DNA of 64,000 bases, taken from NCBI RefSeq assembly GCF_004751985.1, contig NZ_CP038492.1, positions 2,728,001 through 2,792,000 on the forward strand, given 5' to 3'. The notes beneath the pieces were generated by a model that was not told the DNA's origin, did no database searches, and saw only the letters and a program-made list of their open reading frames with translations. Numbering within the stretch: the stretch's first letter is position 1; every line of letters starts with the position of its first letter. This stretch comes from Rhodophyticola sp. CCM32 (lineage in GTDB: Bacteria; Pseudomonadota; Alphaproteobacteria; Rhodobacterales; Rhodobacteraceae). The position numbers and the translations under genes were made by a program. Shown one piece after another: positions 26,497 to 38,280 of the stretch.

Positions 26497-26529
26497 GCCG
26501 GGCCGTGATTCCATCGAAAAGCTTCGCTG

Positions 26530-27426
26530 TTACTCGCCACCACCCAGAGAGTGGACATACACCGCGACCGAGCGAATCTCGGCCTCTGACAGGCGCGTAT
26601 TCCAATTCGGCATCACCCCGAAACGGGCATGGCGCACGGTTTCTTCCAGCGCGACTTCATCGCCCCCGTAAAGCCAGATCGCATCGGTCAGATTGGGCGC
26701 ACCCAGGAACCGGTCACCGGTGGCGTCATCCAGATGACAGGCGGCACAATTGTCGAGGAACACGGTTTCGCCTGCCGCCGCCAATGTGGCATCGGCCTCC
26801 TGGTTCGAGATGTTGCGGACATATTGCACGACGCTGGCAATCTCTTCATCGGTCAGAATGCCCTCAAATGCGGTCATCTCGGAATAGCGCGCATCCGGAT
26901 CATCCTCGTTGCGAATGCCGTGGGAAACGGTGAAATGGATATCGTCGATCGTGCCACCCCAGAGCCAGTCATCATCCAGCAGGTTCGGATAGCCCGAGGC
27001 CTGAACACCGGCCGCGCCTGAGCCATGGCATTGCGAACACCAGGTGGCAAAGGTCGCGGCCCCGCCCTGAATGGCGTAACTATAGAGATCGGGGTTGTCC
27101 CCGGGCGTGATCGCGGCCAGTTCAACCTCTTCCATCCGGGCCAGAACCGATGCATTCGCCGCATCGAAACTCTGAATATCCTCGGCCACTTCGGCGCGGG
27201 TGGAATAGCCCAGAATGCCGGGTGTCGCACCTTGTATCAGCGGCCAGGCCGGATAGGCGATCGTGTAGATCAGCCCCCAGAAAATACATCCATAGAAGGT
27301 CCATAACCACCAGCGCGGCAGCGGGTTGTTGAACTCCTTGATGCCATCCCAGGAATGGCCCGTGGTCTCGGGATCCCCGTCTTGCAAAACCTGCTCATCC
27401 GGGTGGGTGTTCTTGTCTTCGGTCAT
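26530..27426 (-). CDS. ccoP: cbb3-type cytochrome c oxidase diheme subunit III
   Basis: This 298-residue subunit is anchored by a membrane helix (LWTFYGCIFWGLIYTIAYPA, about residues 41-60) and has two periplasmic c-type heme domains with CSQCH (130-134) and CAACH (about residue 230). It passes electrons from cytochrome c to CcoO. The start overlaps the ccoQ stop by four bases. In most relatives ccoG follows directly; here 1.77 kb intervene. Confidence 0.96.
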   Translation of the reverse strand: MTEDKNTHPDEQVLQDGDPETTGHSWDGIKEFNNPLPRWWLWTFYGCIFWGLIYTIAYPAWPLIQGATPGILGYSTRAEVAEDIQSFDAANASVLARMEEVELAAITPGDNPDLYSYAIQGGAATFATWCSQCHGSGAAGVQASGYPNLLDDDWLWGGTIDDIHFTVSHGIRNEDDPDARYSEMTAFEGILTDEEIASVVQYVRNISNQEADATLAAAGETVFLDNCAACHLDDATGDRFLGAPNLTDAIWLYGGDEVALEETVRHARFGVMPNWNTRLSEAEIRSVAVYVHSLGGGE

Positions 27427-27635
27427 TGCCGCGCCTCCTTGATACGGGCGGGGGCGGGCGTGTCATCCGCCGCCGGCTTGTCATCATTACGAAACGGGAT
27501 ATTGGCGGTGTCGCGATGCAGCTTGCGGCTGCCGGGCCGAAGGGTGAACAAAATGACCCCCAGGAAAGCGACAAGCATGAACATCATGCCCCAGCTACCG
27601 GCGAAAACCCGCATGATGGTATAGGTATCTTCCAT
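27423..27635 (-). CDS. ccoQ: cbb3-type cytochrome c oxidase subunit CcoQ
   Basis: This 70-residue single-helix protein begins MEDTYTIMRVFAGSWGMMFM and continues LVAFLGVILFTLRPGSRK. CcoQ stabilises the complex and in Rhodobacter takes part in redox signalling to PrrB. It lies between ccoO and ccoP, 13 bases after ccoO and overlapping ccoP by four bases. Size and place are standard. Confidence 0.93.
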   Translation of the reverse strand: MEDTYTIMRVFAGSWGMMFMLVAFLGVILFTLRPGSRKLHRDTANIPFRNDDKPAADDTPAPARIKEARQ

Positions 27636-27648
27636 CTTTCAGACCCCC

Positions 27649-28371
27649 TTACCGGCTTTCGTCGGGCGTGAAGGTCGAGAAATCGACCAGCGTGCCCAAC
27701 ATCTGCAAATACGCAATCAACGCATCCATCTCGGTGACTTCCGGCTGCCCGTCAAAATCGCGCTGCTGCGCGCCGGGATAACGATCCAGCACCCCGCCAT
27801 CGCCGAAATCCGTCCCCTGCTGGATAAAATCCACCGATGCATTTTCGATCATCTCATCGGTATAGGGCACCCCCACAAGACGATGGGTTGCCATCAGATC
27901 GGCGACATAGGTGGGTTGCAGCACATTATCCGACAGGAACGCATAGACCGGCATCACCGATTCCGGCACCACCGATTGCGGGTCGGTCAGGTGATCCACA
28001 TGCCATTCATCCGAATACCGGCCGCCGACCCGCGCCAGATCAGGCCCGGTGCGTTTCGACCCCCATTGAAACGGATGATCATATTGCGATTCAGCCGCCA
28101 GGGAATAATGGCCATAGCGTTCCACCTCGTCCCGCATGGGCCGGATCATCTGCGAGTGGCAGACATAGCAGCCTTCGCGGATATAGACCTCGCGCCCCTG
28201 AAGCTCCAGCGGGGAGTAGGGGCGCATGCCCTCCACATCCTCGATGGTGTTTTCAAGGTAGAACAGAGGCGCGATTTCCACGATCCCGCCGATGGTCACA
28301 ACCAGAAAGCTGAGCGTCAGCAGAAGGGTCGCGTTGGTCTCGATCTTTTTATGTCCGTCGAGCGATGCCAT
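27649..28371 (-). CDS. ccoO: cbb3-type cytochrome c oxidase monoheme subunit II
   Basis: This 240-residue subunit has an N-terminal membrane anchor (residues 14-38) and one c-type heme site CYVCH (68-72), followed by [15 protein letters not shown]. The start at 28371 gives [13 protein letters not shown] and has AAGGAGG nine bases upstream; the frame is open to 28419 but that part overlaps the end of ccoN. It lies between ccoN and ccoQ. Confidence 0.95.
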   Translation of the reverse strand: MASLDGHKKIETNATLLLTLSFLVVTIGGIVEIAPLFYLENTIEDVEGMRPYSPLELQGREVYIREGCYVCHSQMIRPMRDEVERYGHYSLAAESQYDHPFQWGSKRTGPDLARVGGRYSDEWHVDHLTDPQSVVPESVMPVYAFLSDNVLQPTYVADLMATHRLVGVPYTDEMIENASVDFIQQGTDFGDGGVLDRYPGAQQRDFDGQPEVTEMDALIAYLQMLGTLVDFSTFTPDESR

Positions 28372-28384
28372 TGTCCGACCCTCC

Positions 28385-29986
28385 TTATTCTGCTGGGGCT
28401 GCGACGGGGGCTTCTGCATGCGCAGGGCCCTTTCTCACAGTCATCCAGAGGTTATAGACCATGATCAGCGCGCCAGAGAGGAACAGGACACCCCCAAGAC
28501 CACGCACCACATACATCGGGAACTTGGCCGCCACGGTGTCGGCGAACGAATTCACCAGGAAACCCTGCGGATCGACCTCGCGCCACATCAGGCCTTCCAT
28601 GATCCCGGTCACCCACATCGACGAGGCGTAAAGAACGATGCCGATGGTCGCGAGCCAGTAATGCCAGCTGACCATGCGCAGGCTGTACAGCCGCTGCCGG
28701 TTCCAGAGTTTCGGGAACAGATAGTACAGCATCCCGAAGGTGATCATGCCGTTCCAGCCAAGCGCGCCGGAATGGACATGCCCGATGGTCCAGTCCGTAT
28801 AGTGGCTGAGACTGTTGACCGCGCGGATCGACATCATCGGCCCCTCGAAGGTCGACATGCCGTAGAAGGCCACCGAGGTCACCATCATCCGCAGGATCGG
28901 ATCGGTCCGCAGCTTGTCCCATGCGCCGGAAAGCGTCATCAGACCGTTGATCATGCCGCCCCAGGAGGGCATCCACAGCACAACCGAGAACACCATGCCA
29001 AGGGTCGAGGCCCAGTCAGGCAGCGCAGTGTAATGCAGATGGTGCGGGCCCGCCCAGATATACAGGAAGATCAGCGCCCAGAAGTGGATGATCGACAATT
29101 TGTAGGAATAGACCGGGCGCTCGGCCTGTTTCGGAATGAAATAATACATCATCCCCAGAAAACCGGCGGTCAGGAAGAAGCCAACCGCGTTATGGCCATA
29201 CCACCATTGGGTCATGGCGCTTTGCACACCCGACATCACATGGACCGACCGGGACCCGAAGAGAGAAACCGGCACCACCAGATTGTTGACCACATGCAGC
29301 ATCGCCACGGTGATGATGAAGCTGAGCAGGAACCAGTTGGCCACATAGATATGCGGCTCTTTGCGTTTCAGCAAAGTGCCGACGAAAACCGCGAGGAAGG
29401 CCACCCAGACAAGGGTCAGCCAGAGATCGACATACCATTCGGGTTCGGCGTATTCCATGCTCTGGGTCGAGCCCAGAACATAGCCGGTGGCCGCCAGAAC
29501 GATGAAGAACTGATAGCCCCAGAAGACAAACCATGTCAGCCCGCCGCCCCACATGCGCGCGGCCGATGTCCGCTGCACGATATAGAAACTGGCCGCCAGC
29601 AATGCGTTGCCGCCAAAGGCAAAAATCACCGCCGAGGTGTGAAGCGGTCTGAGCCGCCCGAAATTCAGATACCCCTGGACCCAGTCGAAATTGAGCACCG
29701 GGAAAGCCAGCTGGAAGGCAATGACAACCCCCACCAGAAAGCCGACACAGCCCCAAAAGGCCGTGGCAATCGCGGCGGCACGCACCGGCCCGTCCATATA
29801 TTCATGTTCCGGCTCCGGCAGTTTCGGTTCATCCGTGCGGCGCAATTGCCAGATGAACAGGCCAGCAGCCGTCACCGACACCAGCACCATATGGACCATA
29901 TAAACCATATCTCTGGCGTAGTTGGCCGCGATGGCGGCACAGACCACCACCAGGCCAAGCACCAGAAGTTTCACATAATCTAGCAT
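28385..29986 (-). CDS. ccoN: cbb3-type cytochrome c oxidase catalytic subunit I
   Basis: This 533-residue heme-copper oxidase subunit reduces O2 at the heme b3-CuB centre with high affinity. It has about 12 membrane helices and the conserved histidine motifs [40 protein letters not shown] and [13 protein letters not shown]. It heads the ccoNOQP operon. The perfect FNR box at 30076-30089 is about 90 bases before its ATG. Confidence 0.97.
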   Translation of the reverse strand: MLDYVKLLVLGLVVVCAAIAANYARDMVYMVHMVLVSVTAAGLFIWQLRRTDEPKLPEPEHEYMDGPVRAAAIATAFWGCVGFLVGVVIAFQLAFPVLNFDWVQGYLNFGRLRPLHTSAVIFAFGGNALLAASFYIVQRTSAARMWGGGLTWFVFWGYQFFIVLAATGYVLGSTQSMEYAEPEWYVDLWLTLVWVAFLAVFVGTLLKRKEPHIYVANWFLLSFIITVAMLHVVNNLVVPVSLFGSRSVHVMSGVQSAMTQWWYGHNAVGFFLTAGFLGMMYYFIPKQAERPVYSYKLSIIHFWALIFLYIWAGPHHLHYTALPDWASTLGMVFSVVLWMPSWGGMINGLMTLSGAWDKLRTDPILRMMVTSVAFYGMSTFEGPMMSIRAVNSLSHYTDWTIGHVHSGALGWNGMITFGMLYYLFPKLWNRQRLYSLRMVSWHYWLATIGIVLYASSMWVTGIMEGLMWREVDPQGFLVNSFADTVAAKFPMYVVRGLGGVLFLSGALIMVYNLWMTVRKGPAHAEAPVAAPAE

Positions 29987-30075
29987 CAGAATTTCCTAAC
30001 CGTCCCCCCGGCGCGACTCGAAAGCCGCGGCACCTGTTACCTGCCCTCACATCGCGCAACCGCAATCGCGGGGCC

Positions 30076-30089
30076 TTGATCCATATCAA
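30076..30089 (-). promoter_or_regulatory. Perfect FNR box upstream of ccoN
   Basis: TTGATCCATATCAA is an exact match to the FNR consensus TTGAT-N4-ATCAA. It lies between ccoN (minus) and the universal stress protein gene (plus), nearer to ccoN. Low-oxygen activation of ccoNOQP by FnrL is well known in this group. Confidence 0.85.
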
Positions 30090-30107
30090 ATGCAAGGGCC
30101 AATAATC

Positions 30108-30121
30108 TTGACTCAGGTCAA
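30108..30121 (+). promoter_or_regulatory. Second FNR-like box, nearer the universal stress gene
   Basis: TTGACTCAGGTCAA is a symmetrical site with one change from consensus in each half. It lies 19 bases from the perfect box and 57 bases before the ATG of the stress protein gene. It may serve that gene or bind a related Crp/FNR protein such as DnrF. The change in each half makes it weaker evidence than the ccoN box. Confidence 0.5.
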
Positions 30122-30177
30122 TGTGCAGCGCCCCGCGCCGGTCTAAACCCAAAGCCAGCAGCCCAAGGAGGTTTGAC

Positions 30178-31023
30178 ATGGCCTATAAAACTATTCTGAC
30201 AGTTCTGACCGATCTGGATGACGTCGCCCCGGTGCTTGAGGCGGCCCTGCCCTTTGCCCGCGCCGAAGGCGCCTTTCTGGAGGTGTTATGCCTGGGCATC
30301 GACCGGACCCAGACCGGATATTACTTTGCAGGTGCCACCACGCTGATGCATGAGGAAACCATGGTTCAGGCGCAATCTCTGGCGTCCGGTATCGAGGCCG
30401 CGGCCCGCGCCCGTCTGAACAAGACCGAGATTTCCTGGGGCATAGACGCGCTGGTCACCCAGACGGTCAGCGTGGCGGGTATCGTCGCACGGCGGGCCCG
30501 GTTTTCCGATCTGGTGATGCTGCCGAAACCCTATGGCACCGGCTGCACATCCGATGCATCGGTGGTGGTCGAGGCCGCGATGTTCCAGGGGCAGTCCGCT
30601 GCCATCGTCCTGCCAGGCGGGGACGGCAAACCCCCCGGCACTGCCCCCGAACGGGTGGTGATTGCCTGGAACGAATCCGCCGAGGCCTTATCAGCCATCC
30701 GTGCCGCGCTGCCGCTTCTGAAAACCGCAAAACTGTTGAACATCCTGATCATCGACCCACAGCGCCACGCGGCGGAAACCGCCGATCCCGGCGCCGGGTT
30801 AAGCAAAATGCTCACCCGTCACGGGGTCGAGGTGGAAATCTCGATCGTGGCACAAACCCTGCCAAGGGTGTCTGATGTCATCAATCGCCATGTGCAGGAT
30901 CAGGATGCGGATATGCTGGTGATGGGCGCCTATGGCCATTCGCGCTTTCGCGAGGCGATTTTGGGCGGGGCAACCCGCAACATGCTGGAAAACGCCACGG
31001 TGCCGGTGCTGATGGCCCATTAA
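30178..31023 (+). CDS. Universal stress protein, tandem UspA domains
   Basis: This 281-residue protein has two UspA-like domains: residues 1-140 (MAYKTILTVLTDLDD start) and 150-281, the latter ending with the nucleotide-binding loop VMGAYGHSRFREAILGGATR and a VPVLMAH tail. AAGGAGG stands before the ATG at 30178; the frame is open earlier but crosses the second FNR-like box. Its place opposite ccoN and the shared FNR-type sites suggest low-oxygen induction. Biochemical role unknown. Confidence 0.88.
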   Translation: MAYKTILTVLTDLDDVAPVLEAALPFARAEGAFLEVLCLGIDRTQTGYYFAGATTLMHEETMVQAQSLASGIEAAARARLNKTEISWGIDALVTQTVSVAGIVARRARFSDLVMLPKPYGTGCTSDASVVVEAAMFQGQSAAIVLPGGDGKPPGTAPERVVIAWNESAEALSAIRAALPLLKTAKLLNILIIDPQRHAAETADPGAGLSKMLTRHGVEVEISIVAQTLPRVSDVINRHVQDQDADMLVMGAYGHSRFREAILGGATRNMLENATVPVLMAH

Positions 31024-31100
31024 AGCGGTTTGCGTTTATATGAGGGCGCCCCGGGGGCAGGTCAGGTGCAATCGGTCAAAGATCAACTCTTTACGGGTAT

Positions 31101-31116
31101 TCCATGCGCGCATGGA
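31101..31116. promoter_or_regulatory. Perfect 16-base palindrome between usp and oxyR
   Basis: TCCATGCGCGCATGGA is fully symmetrical and lies between the converging usp and oxyR genes. It may be a terminator stem or a protein site. No T-run follows, and the 120-base gap holds nothing else that I recognise, apart from an AAGCGGTTTGCGTTT word at about 31023. Confidence 0.35.
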
Positions 31117-31144
31117 TAAAGTTACCGCTGGCTTCATCGCGGAT

Positions 31145-32030
31145 TTATTGACCGACATTTCGCACGATTGCCCCTATCTGCATGAGTTGATCGGACAAGG
31201 GGTTGGATTTTCGCCAGACCATGCCGATGGTGCGTGTAGGGCCTGGTTTGGGAAAGCGCGCGACAGAGATATCGGCAGAGCGGGTTTCCAGAGGGAGCGC
31301 CATTTCGGGGATAAGCGTCACGCCCATACCTGCACTGACCATCTGCACCAGCGTTGAAAGCGAGCTTCCCTCCAGCAACTGGTGGGACTGTGTGTCGGTC
31401 AACGCGCAGAATGATAAGGCCTGGTCGCGGAAGCAGTGCCCTTCTTCCAGTAAAAGTAATCGCATCGTTTGGAGTTTCATGGGGCCGGGCACCGGCTGGC
31501 CTTCATCTTTCCGGTGCCGCACCAACACGAATTCTTCTTCGAACAATGAAAACTCGCGCAAAGCCGGTTCGGAAATCGGGAGCGCGACAATCGCCACATC
31601 CAGACCACCCTCGGTCAGATCTCTGATCAGGGACTGGGTGACGGATTCACGCATCTCGACATCCAGACCCGGAAACCGACCGGCGAGGGCTGCAAATATC
31701 TGCGGCAACAGATATGGCGCAACTGTTGGAATAATGCCAAGCCGCAAACGCCCTGCCAACGGTCCTTTCGAGGCGCGCGCGAGATCCCCAAGCTCATCAA
31801 TGCTGAGCAATATCTTCTGCGTTCTGACAACGAAATCTTCCCCGAGGGTCGTAAGACGAATATGGCGCGATCCCCTTTCAACCAAGGGGGCGCCAACCAT
31901 GGATTCCAGTTCCTTGATCTGTTGCGACAACGCAGGCTGGCTGATCGCGCTGGCCTCTGCCGCGCGGCCAAAATGCCGGTGCCGCGCCAGCGCGTCGAAA
32001 TATCTGAGCTGCTTGAGCGTGACCCCGATC

Positions 32031-32032
<2 letters not shown>
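31145..32032 (-). CDS. oxyR: LysR-family hydrogen peroxide sensor OxyR
   Basis: This 295-residue LysR-type activator has an N-terminal helix-turn-helix (LKQLRYFDALARHRHFGRAA, then SQPALSQQIKELE) and the peroxide-sensing pair Cys200 and Cys209 in EEGHCFRDQALSFC, which matches Cys199/Cys208 of E. coli OxyR. It oxidises to a disulfide on H2O2 exposure and activates antioxidant genes. It is divergent from katG with 110 bases between the start codons, the usual arrangement. Confidence 0.94.
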
Positions 32033-34323
<2,291 letters not shown>

Positions 34324-34336
34324 CACGCCATCATAT

Positions 34337-34367
34337 GTGCCAGGCGGGAAAGACCCCTGCCTGGCAC
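34337..34367. terminator. Hairpin downstream of katG
   Basis: GTGCCAGGC (34337-34345) and GCCTGGCAC (34359-34367) are perfect 9-base arms separated by 13 bases. They lie 14 bases past the katG stop and 32 bases before the stop of the converging yqeY-like gene. There is no clear T-run, so a two-way terminator of moderate strength is likely. Confidence 0.55.
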
Positions 34368-34398
34368 CACGCTCAGACTCTCCGTGTAACCGGCAGAT

Positions 34399-34857
34399 TC
34401 AGGACAGGCGCGCCTTAACGGCGGGGCCGACGCTGCTGAAATCCATCTGGCCGGTATAGGCTGATTTCAGCGCCCCCATGACACGGCCCATATCGCGGAT
34501 GCTTTCAGCGCCGGTTTCGGCGATTGCCGCATCAATGGCCTTGGCGGTTTCGGCCTCGTCCAGCTGGCGGGGCAGATACTCCTCGATCACCGTGATCTCC
34601 GCCAGTTCCTTCTCGGCAAGCTCCAGCCGTCCGCCCTCTTCATAGGCCCGGGCACTTTCCTGGCGCTGCTTGACCATCTTGCCAAGGATCGCGAGCACCT
34701 CGCTGTCATCCACGCCATCCGCGTTGCCTTTGGCGCGGGCATTGATGTCCTGATCCTTGATCGCCGCATTGATCAGGCGCAGCGTGGACAGGCGCGTGGC
34801 ATCCTTCACGCGCATCGCATCCTTCAGGCCGCTGGTGATCCGGTTTCTGAGTGGCAT
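34399..34857 (-). CDS. GatB/YqeY domain protein
   Basis: This 152-residue protein consists of the YqeY domain shared with the tail of GatB: MPLRNRITSGLKDAMRVKDA at the start, then STLRLINAAIKDQDI, ILGKMVKQRQESA and EYLPRQLDEAE. The start at 34857 gives the normal family length, whereas the frame is open to 34992. It is divergent from carA. The cellular role of free-standing YqeY proteins is not established; tRNA binding is proposed. Confidence 0.9.
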   Translation of the reverse strand: MPLRNRITSGLKDAMRVKDATRLSTLRLINAAIKDQDINARAKGNADGVDDSEVLAILGKMVKQRQESARAYEEGGRLELAEKELAEITVIEEYLPRQLDEAETAKAIDAAIAETGAESIRDMGRVMGALKSAYTGQMDFSSVGPAVKARLS

Positions 34858-35006
34858 GTCTCTGGTGTCCCTGTGACCATCTCTGAAAGCTGGTAGATAA
34901 GCCATCTTTCGGGCCGCAACAACACCCGCTTGCCCGCTTGACCCCGGGGGGCCGCACCCATAGGGTGCCGCGAATTTCCCAGCCCCCGTCATGATGGAGC
35001 CGCGCC

Positions 35007-36161
35007 ATGACCAACCGCCCCACCGCCTGCCTGGTGCTTGCAGATGGCACGGTGTTCTATGGGCGCGGGTTCGGGGCCACGGGGCAAACCGTGGCCGAAC
35101 TGTGCTTCAACACCGCGATGACCGGATATCAGGAGATCATGACCGACCCGTCCTATGCGGGCCAGATCGTGACCTTCACCTTCCCCCATATCGGCAATAC
35201 CGGGGTCACGGCCCAGGATGATGAGACCGCCGAGCCTGTCGCCGCCGGCATGGTCGTGAAATGGGACCCGACCGAGCCTTCGAACTGGCGCGCCGAGGCG
35301 GAGCTGACCGACTGGCTGGCCGCGCGTGGGCGGATCTGCATCGGCGGTGTCGATACCCGGCGGCTGACCCGCGCGATCCGCCAGCAGGGCGCGCCCCATG
35401 TGGCCCTGGCCCATGACCCGGACGGGCATTTCGATCTGGAGGCGCTGGTGGCCACAGCCCGTGGTTTTACAGGTCTTGAAGGGCTGGATCTGGCGAAAGA
35501 GGTCACCTGCGCGCAATCCTATAAATGGGATGAAATGCGCTGGTCCTGGCCCGATGGCTATACAAGGCGCAATGGCCCCGGTTCCAAGGTTGTGGCCATA
35601 GATTACGGCGCGAAACGCAATATCCTGCGCTGCCTTGCCTCTGCCGGCTGCGATGTGACGGTGATGCCCGCGACGGCCACGACTGAGGATGTATTGGCGC
35701 AATCACCCGATGGGGTGTTCCTGTCGAACGGGCCGGGCGACCCGGCGGCCACGGGCGTTTATGCGGTGCCGATGATCAAAGGCGTTCTGGCGGCCGATCT
35801 GCCGGTTTTCGGCATCTGTCTGGGGCACCAGATGCTGGCCTTGGCGCTTGGTGCGACAACGGTTAAGATGAACCATGGTCATCACGGCGCGAACCATCCG
35901 GTGAAGGATCTGGAAACCGGCAAGGTCGAGATCACCTCGATGAACCATGGGTTCACGGTGGACAGCCAAACCCTGCCCGCAGGTGTGAAAGAAACCCATG
36001 TCTCGCTTTTCGACGGGTCGAATTGCGGCATCCGGGTCACTGATCGCCCGATCTTTTCGGTGCAGTACCACCCGGAGGCAAGTCCCGGTCCGCAGGACAG
36101 CTATTACCTGTTTGAACGCTTTGTCGCCGCGATGCGGGACCGCGCCGGAATAGAGGCCTGA
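35007..36161 (+). CDS. carA: Carbamoyl-phosphate synthase small subunit
   Basis: This 384-residue glutamine amidotransferase subunit supplies ammonia to CarB for carbamoyl phosphate, used for pyrimidines and arginine. It has the N-terminal CPSase domain (LADGTVFYGRGFG, NTAMTGYQEIMTDPSY) and a class I amidotransferase domain with the nucleophile Cys in FGICLGHQML and His/Glu in VQYHPEASPGP. GGAG precedes the ATG. carB is not in the window. Confidence 0.97.
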   Translation: MTNRPTACLVLADGTVFYGRGFGATGQTVAELCFNTAMTGYQEIMTDPSYAGQIVTFTFPHIGNTGVTAQDDETAEPVAAGMVVKWDPTEPSNWRAEAELTDWLAARGRICIGGVDTRRLTRAIRQQGAPHVALAHDPDGHFDLEALVATARGFTGLEGLDLAKEVTCAQSYKWDEMRWSWPDGYTRRNGPGSKVVAIDYGAKRNILRCLASAGCDVTVMPATATTEDVLAQSPDGVFLSNGPGDPAATGVYAVPMIKGVLAADLPVFGICLGHQMLALALGATTVKMNHGHHGANHPVKDLETGKVEITSMNHGFTVDSQTLPAGVKETHVSLFDGSNCGIRVTDRPIFSVQYHPEASPGPQDSYYLFERFVAAMRDRAGIEA

Positions 36162-36171
36162 TACCCCCGGC

Positions 36172-36249
36172 TTATCCACAGTCTCAATGATTGAACGCAA
36201 CCCGTTTTAACAGTCTGTTAACCAGCTTTATCCCATGGTCTGTGGATAA
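36172..36249. promoter_or_regulatory. Two perfect DnaA boxes flanking a CtrA-type box
   Basis: TTATCCACA (36172-36180) and its inverted copy TGTGGATAA (36241-36249) match the strongest DnaA box exactly. Between them TTAA-CAGTCTG-TTAAC (36207-36222) is the alphaproteobacterial CtrA full site, also readable as TTAAC-N5-GTTAAC. The group lies between carA and the GT2 glycosyltransferase gene and probably forms its promoter. Binding is inferred from motifs only. Confidence 0.65.
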
Positions 36250-36277
36250 CTTTGTTGCGGGTTGGGGACACGTATCA

Positions 36278-38238
36278 TTGGATATTCCGGCTATCAGCTT
36301 ATCCCGGTCCGGGCCGCTACTGCGCCTGGTATCGGAAACACCGGCGCAGATGGTCGCGCCACCGGCACGGCGCCCGCCGCAATCCCTCGCCGAAATTCTG
36401 GCCGATCAGGGCATTATCAGCCAGGATATGCGGCTGAAAGCGGTTGCGTTGCAACGCCATCAGGATCTGCCGATCGGCGAGATTCTGATGGCCCATGGAA
36501 AGATCACCGAAGAGCAGTTGCGCGACGGGCTTTGCCAGCAATATGGCGCGGAACCGCTTGACCTTCTGATCCGGCCCGCGATGCCCTCGCTGGCCCGCCT
36601 GCTGCCTGCGAAAACCGCGATTGCCCTGAACGTATTGCCCTGGCGGCGCGCCGGGCAGGCGCTGATCGTCGCCACCAGCCGCCCTGACCACGACGCCGCA
36701 ATCCGCGCCGCATTCGGCCCGGACCAGCCCCTGATCATCGCCCTGGCCAGTCAAAGCGATATGCAGGCCGCGCTGATCCGCACTTATGGCGATGAACTGG
36801 CCCGTCTGGCAGAGGCCCGGGTTCCTCAAAGCAGCAGTTGCCGGAACTGGAATGTCAGGCGCCGGGCGCCGGTTCTGCTGCTGTCTGTCCTGATACTGGG
36901 GGGCGTGGCATGGGCCGCGCCGGTCATGGTCGCGGCCCTGTTCTATGGCATCGCCCTGCTGTTCTTTATCAGCAATACAGGCCTGAAACTGGCGGCCCTT
37001 GCCGCCACATTGCGCCAGCCGGTTGCCGCGCCGCCATCAAATATGCTGCGCCTGCAGCCGCCCGGCCAACCCCCGCCCCTGCACCGCCAGCCTGTGGTCA
37101 GCCTTCTGGTGCCGCTGTTGCGCGAAAAGGACATTGCCTGCCAGCTTGTGAAGCGGCTGTCCCGGCTGGAGTATCCCCGCGAACTTCTGGACGTGATCCT
37201 GATACTGGAGGCGGATGACACCACGACAAGACGCGCCCTGGCCGATACCGAACTGCCGTCATGGATGCGCGCCATCACCATCCCCCATGGCCATCCGCGC
37301 ACCAAGCCGCGTGCTCTGAATTATGCGCTGAACTTTGCCCGCGGCAGCCTGATCGGCATTTACGATGCCGAAGACCGGCCGCAGCCTGATCAGATTCGCA
37401 CCATTGTGCGTCGCTTTGCGGAATCTCCGCCAAAGGTGGCCTGTCTGCAAGGCCGGCTGGATTACTATAACGCCACCCATAACTGGATCAGCCGCTGTTT
37501 TACCATTGAATATGCCAGCTGGTTTCGCCTGATGCTGCCCGGGGTGCAGCGCCTTGGCCTGTTCGTCCCCCTTGGCGGCACCACTGTGTTTCTGCGGCGT
37601 ACAGCGCTTGAAGCGGTCGGGGCCTGGGATGCCCATAACGTGACCGAAGATGCCGAACTGGGTCTGCGGCTTATGCGCCATGGCTATCAGACCGAGATTG
37701 TGCGGACCACAACCTTTGAAGAGGCGAATTCGGCCATTCTGCCCTGGATTCGCCAGCGCGCCCGCTGGCTGAAAGGCTACGGGATGACCTGGGTGACCCA
37801 TATGCGCAACCCTGTCACGCTTTGGCGGGCGCTTGGGCCACGGGCCTTCTGGGGCTTCCAGTTGCAAATCCTCGGCACGGTAATGGGGTTTTTGACCGCC
37901 CCCTGCTATGGAGCTTTTCGCTGGTGCCCTTTGGCCTGCCGCACCCGCTGGACCCGCTGCTGACACCGCTTGGCTATGGGATCATCGGAACTATTTTCGT
38001 CATGGCCCTTGGCCTGGCCCTGACCACCTCGTATATCGCCTGCCGCGCGCCACATCTGCGCCGCCACCGCATCGCCCTGCCGCTGATGGTGCTGTATTTC
38101 CCGCTGGCTTCAATCGCTGCTTTTGTCGCCTTTGCCGACATGCTGCGGCGCCCGTTCCACTGGGCCAAAACCGCCCATGGAAAGTTCAGCCAGACCCGGA
38201 TTCTTCCTGCACCGGACCCTGAGGTGACAAGGGCCTGA
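36278..38238 (+). pseudogene. GT2 glycosyltransferase with GspE-N (MshEN-like) domain, frameshifted near the end
   Basis: The protein has an N-terminal GspE_N-like domain (SLAEILADQGIISQDMRLKA..., about 35-120), two membrane helices near 195-230, then a processive-type GT2 domain with the acidic motifs YDAED and VTEDAEL and a QRARW signature, and C-terminal membrane helices. This layout recalls XagB-type exopolysaccharide synthases. The start is uncertain: TTG at 36278 (with GGGGA upstream) or ATG at 36350; the upstream TTG at 36191 lies before the CtrA box. The first frame runs to 37963; the rest (LLWSFSLVPFGLPHPLDPLL...) is in the next frame. One more C in the C5 run at 37899-37903 restores one reading. 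Confidence 0.78.
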
Positions 38239-38280
38239 GCCGCCGCGAATGAAACTGGCGGCATCAGCGGACCAATCGCC

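Noticed and set aside
28292..29983. Open frame of 563 codons on the plus strand opposite ccoN
   Set aside because: Antisense of a membrane protein gene; the product is His/Arg/Asp-rich and matches nothing.
36191..36277. TTG at 36191 as start of the glycosyltransferase
   Set aside because: It would place the CtrA and second DnaA box inside the coding region; later starts are more plausible.
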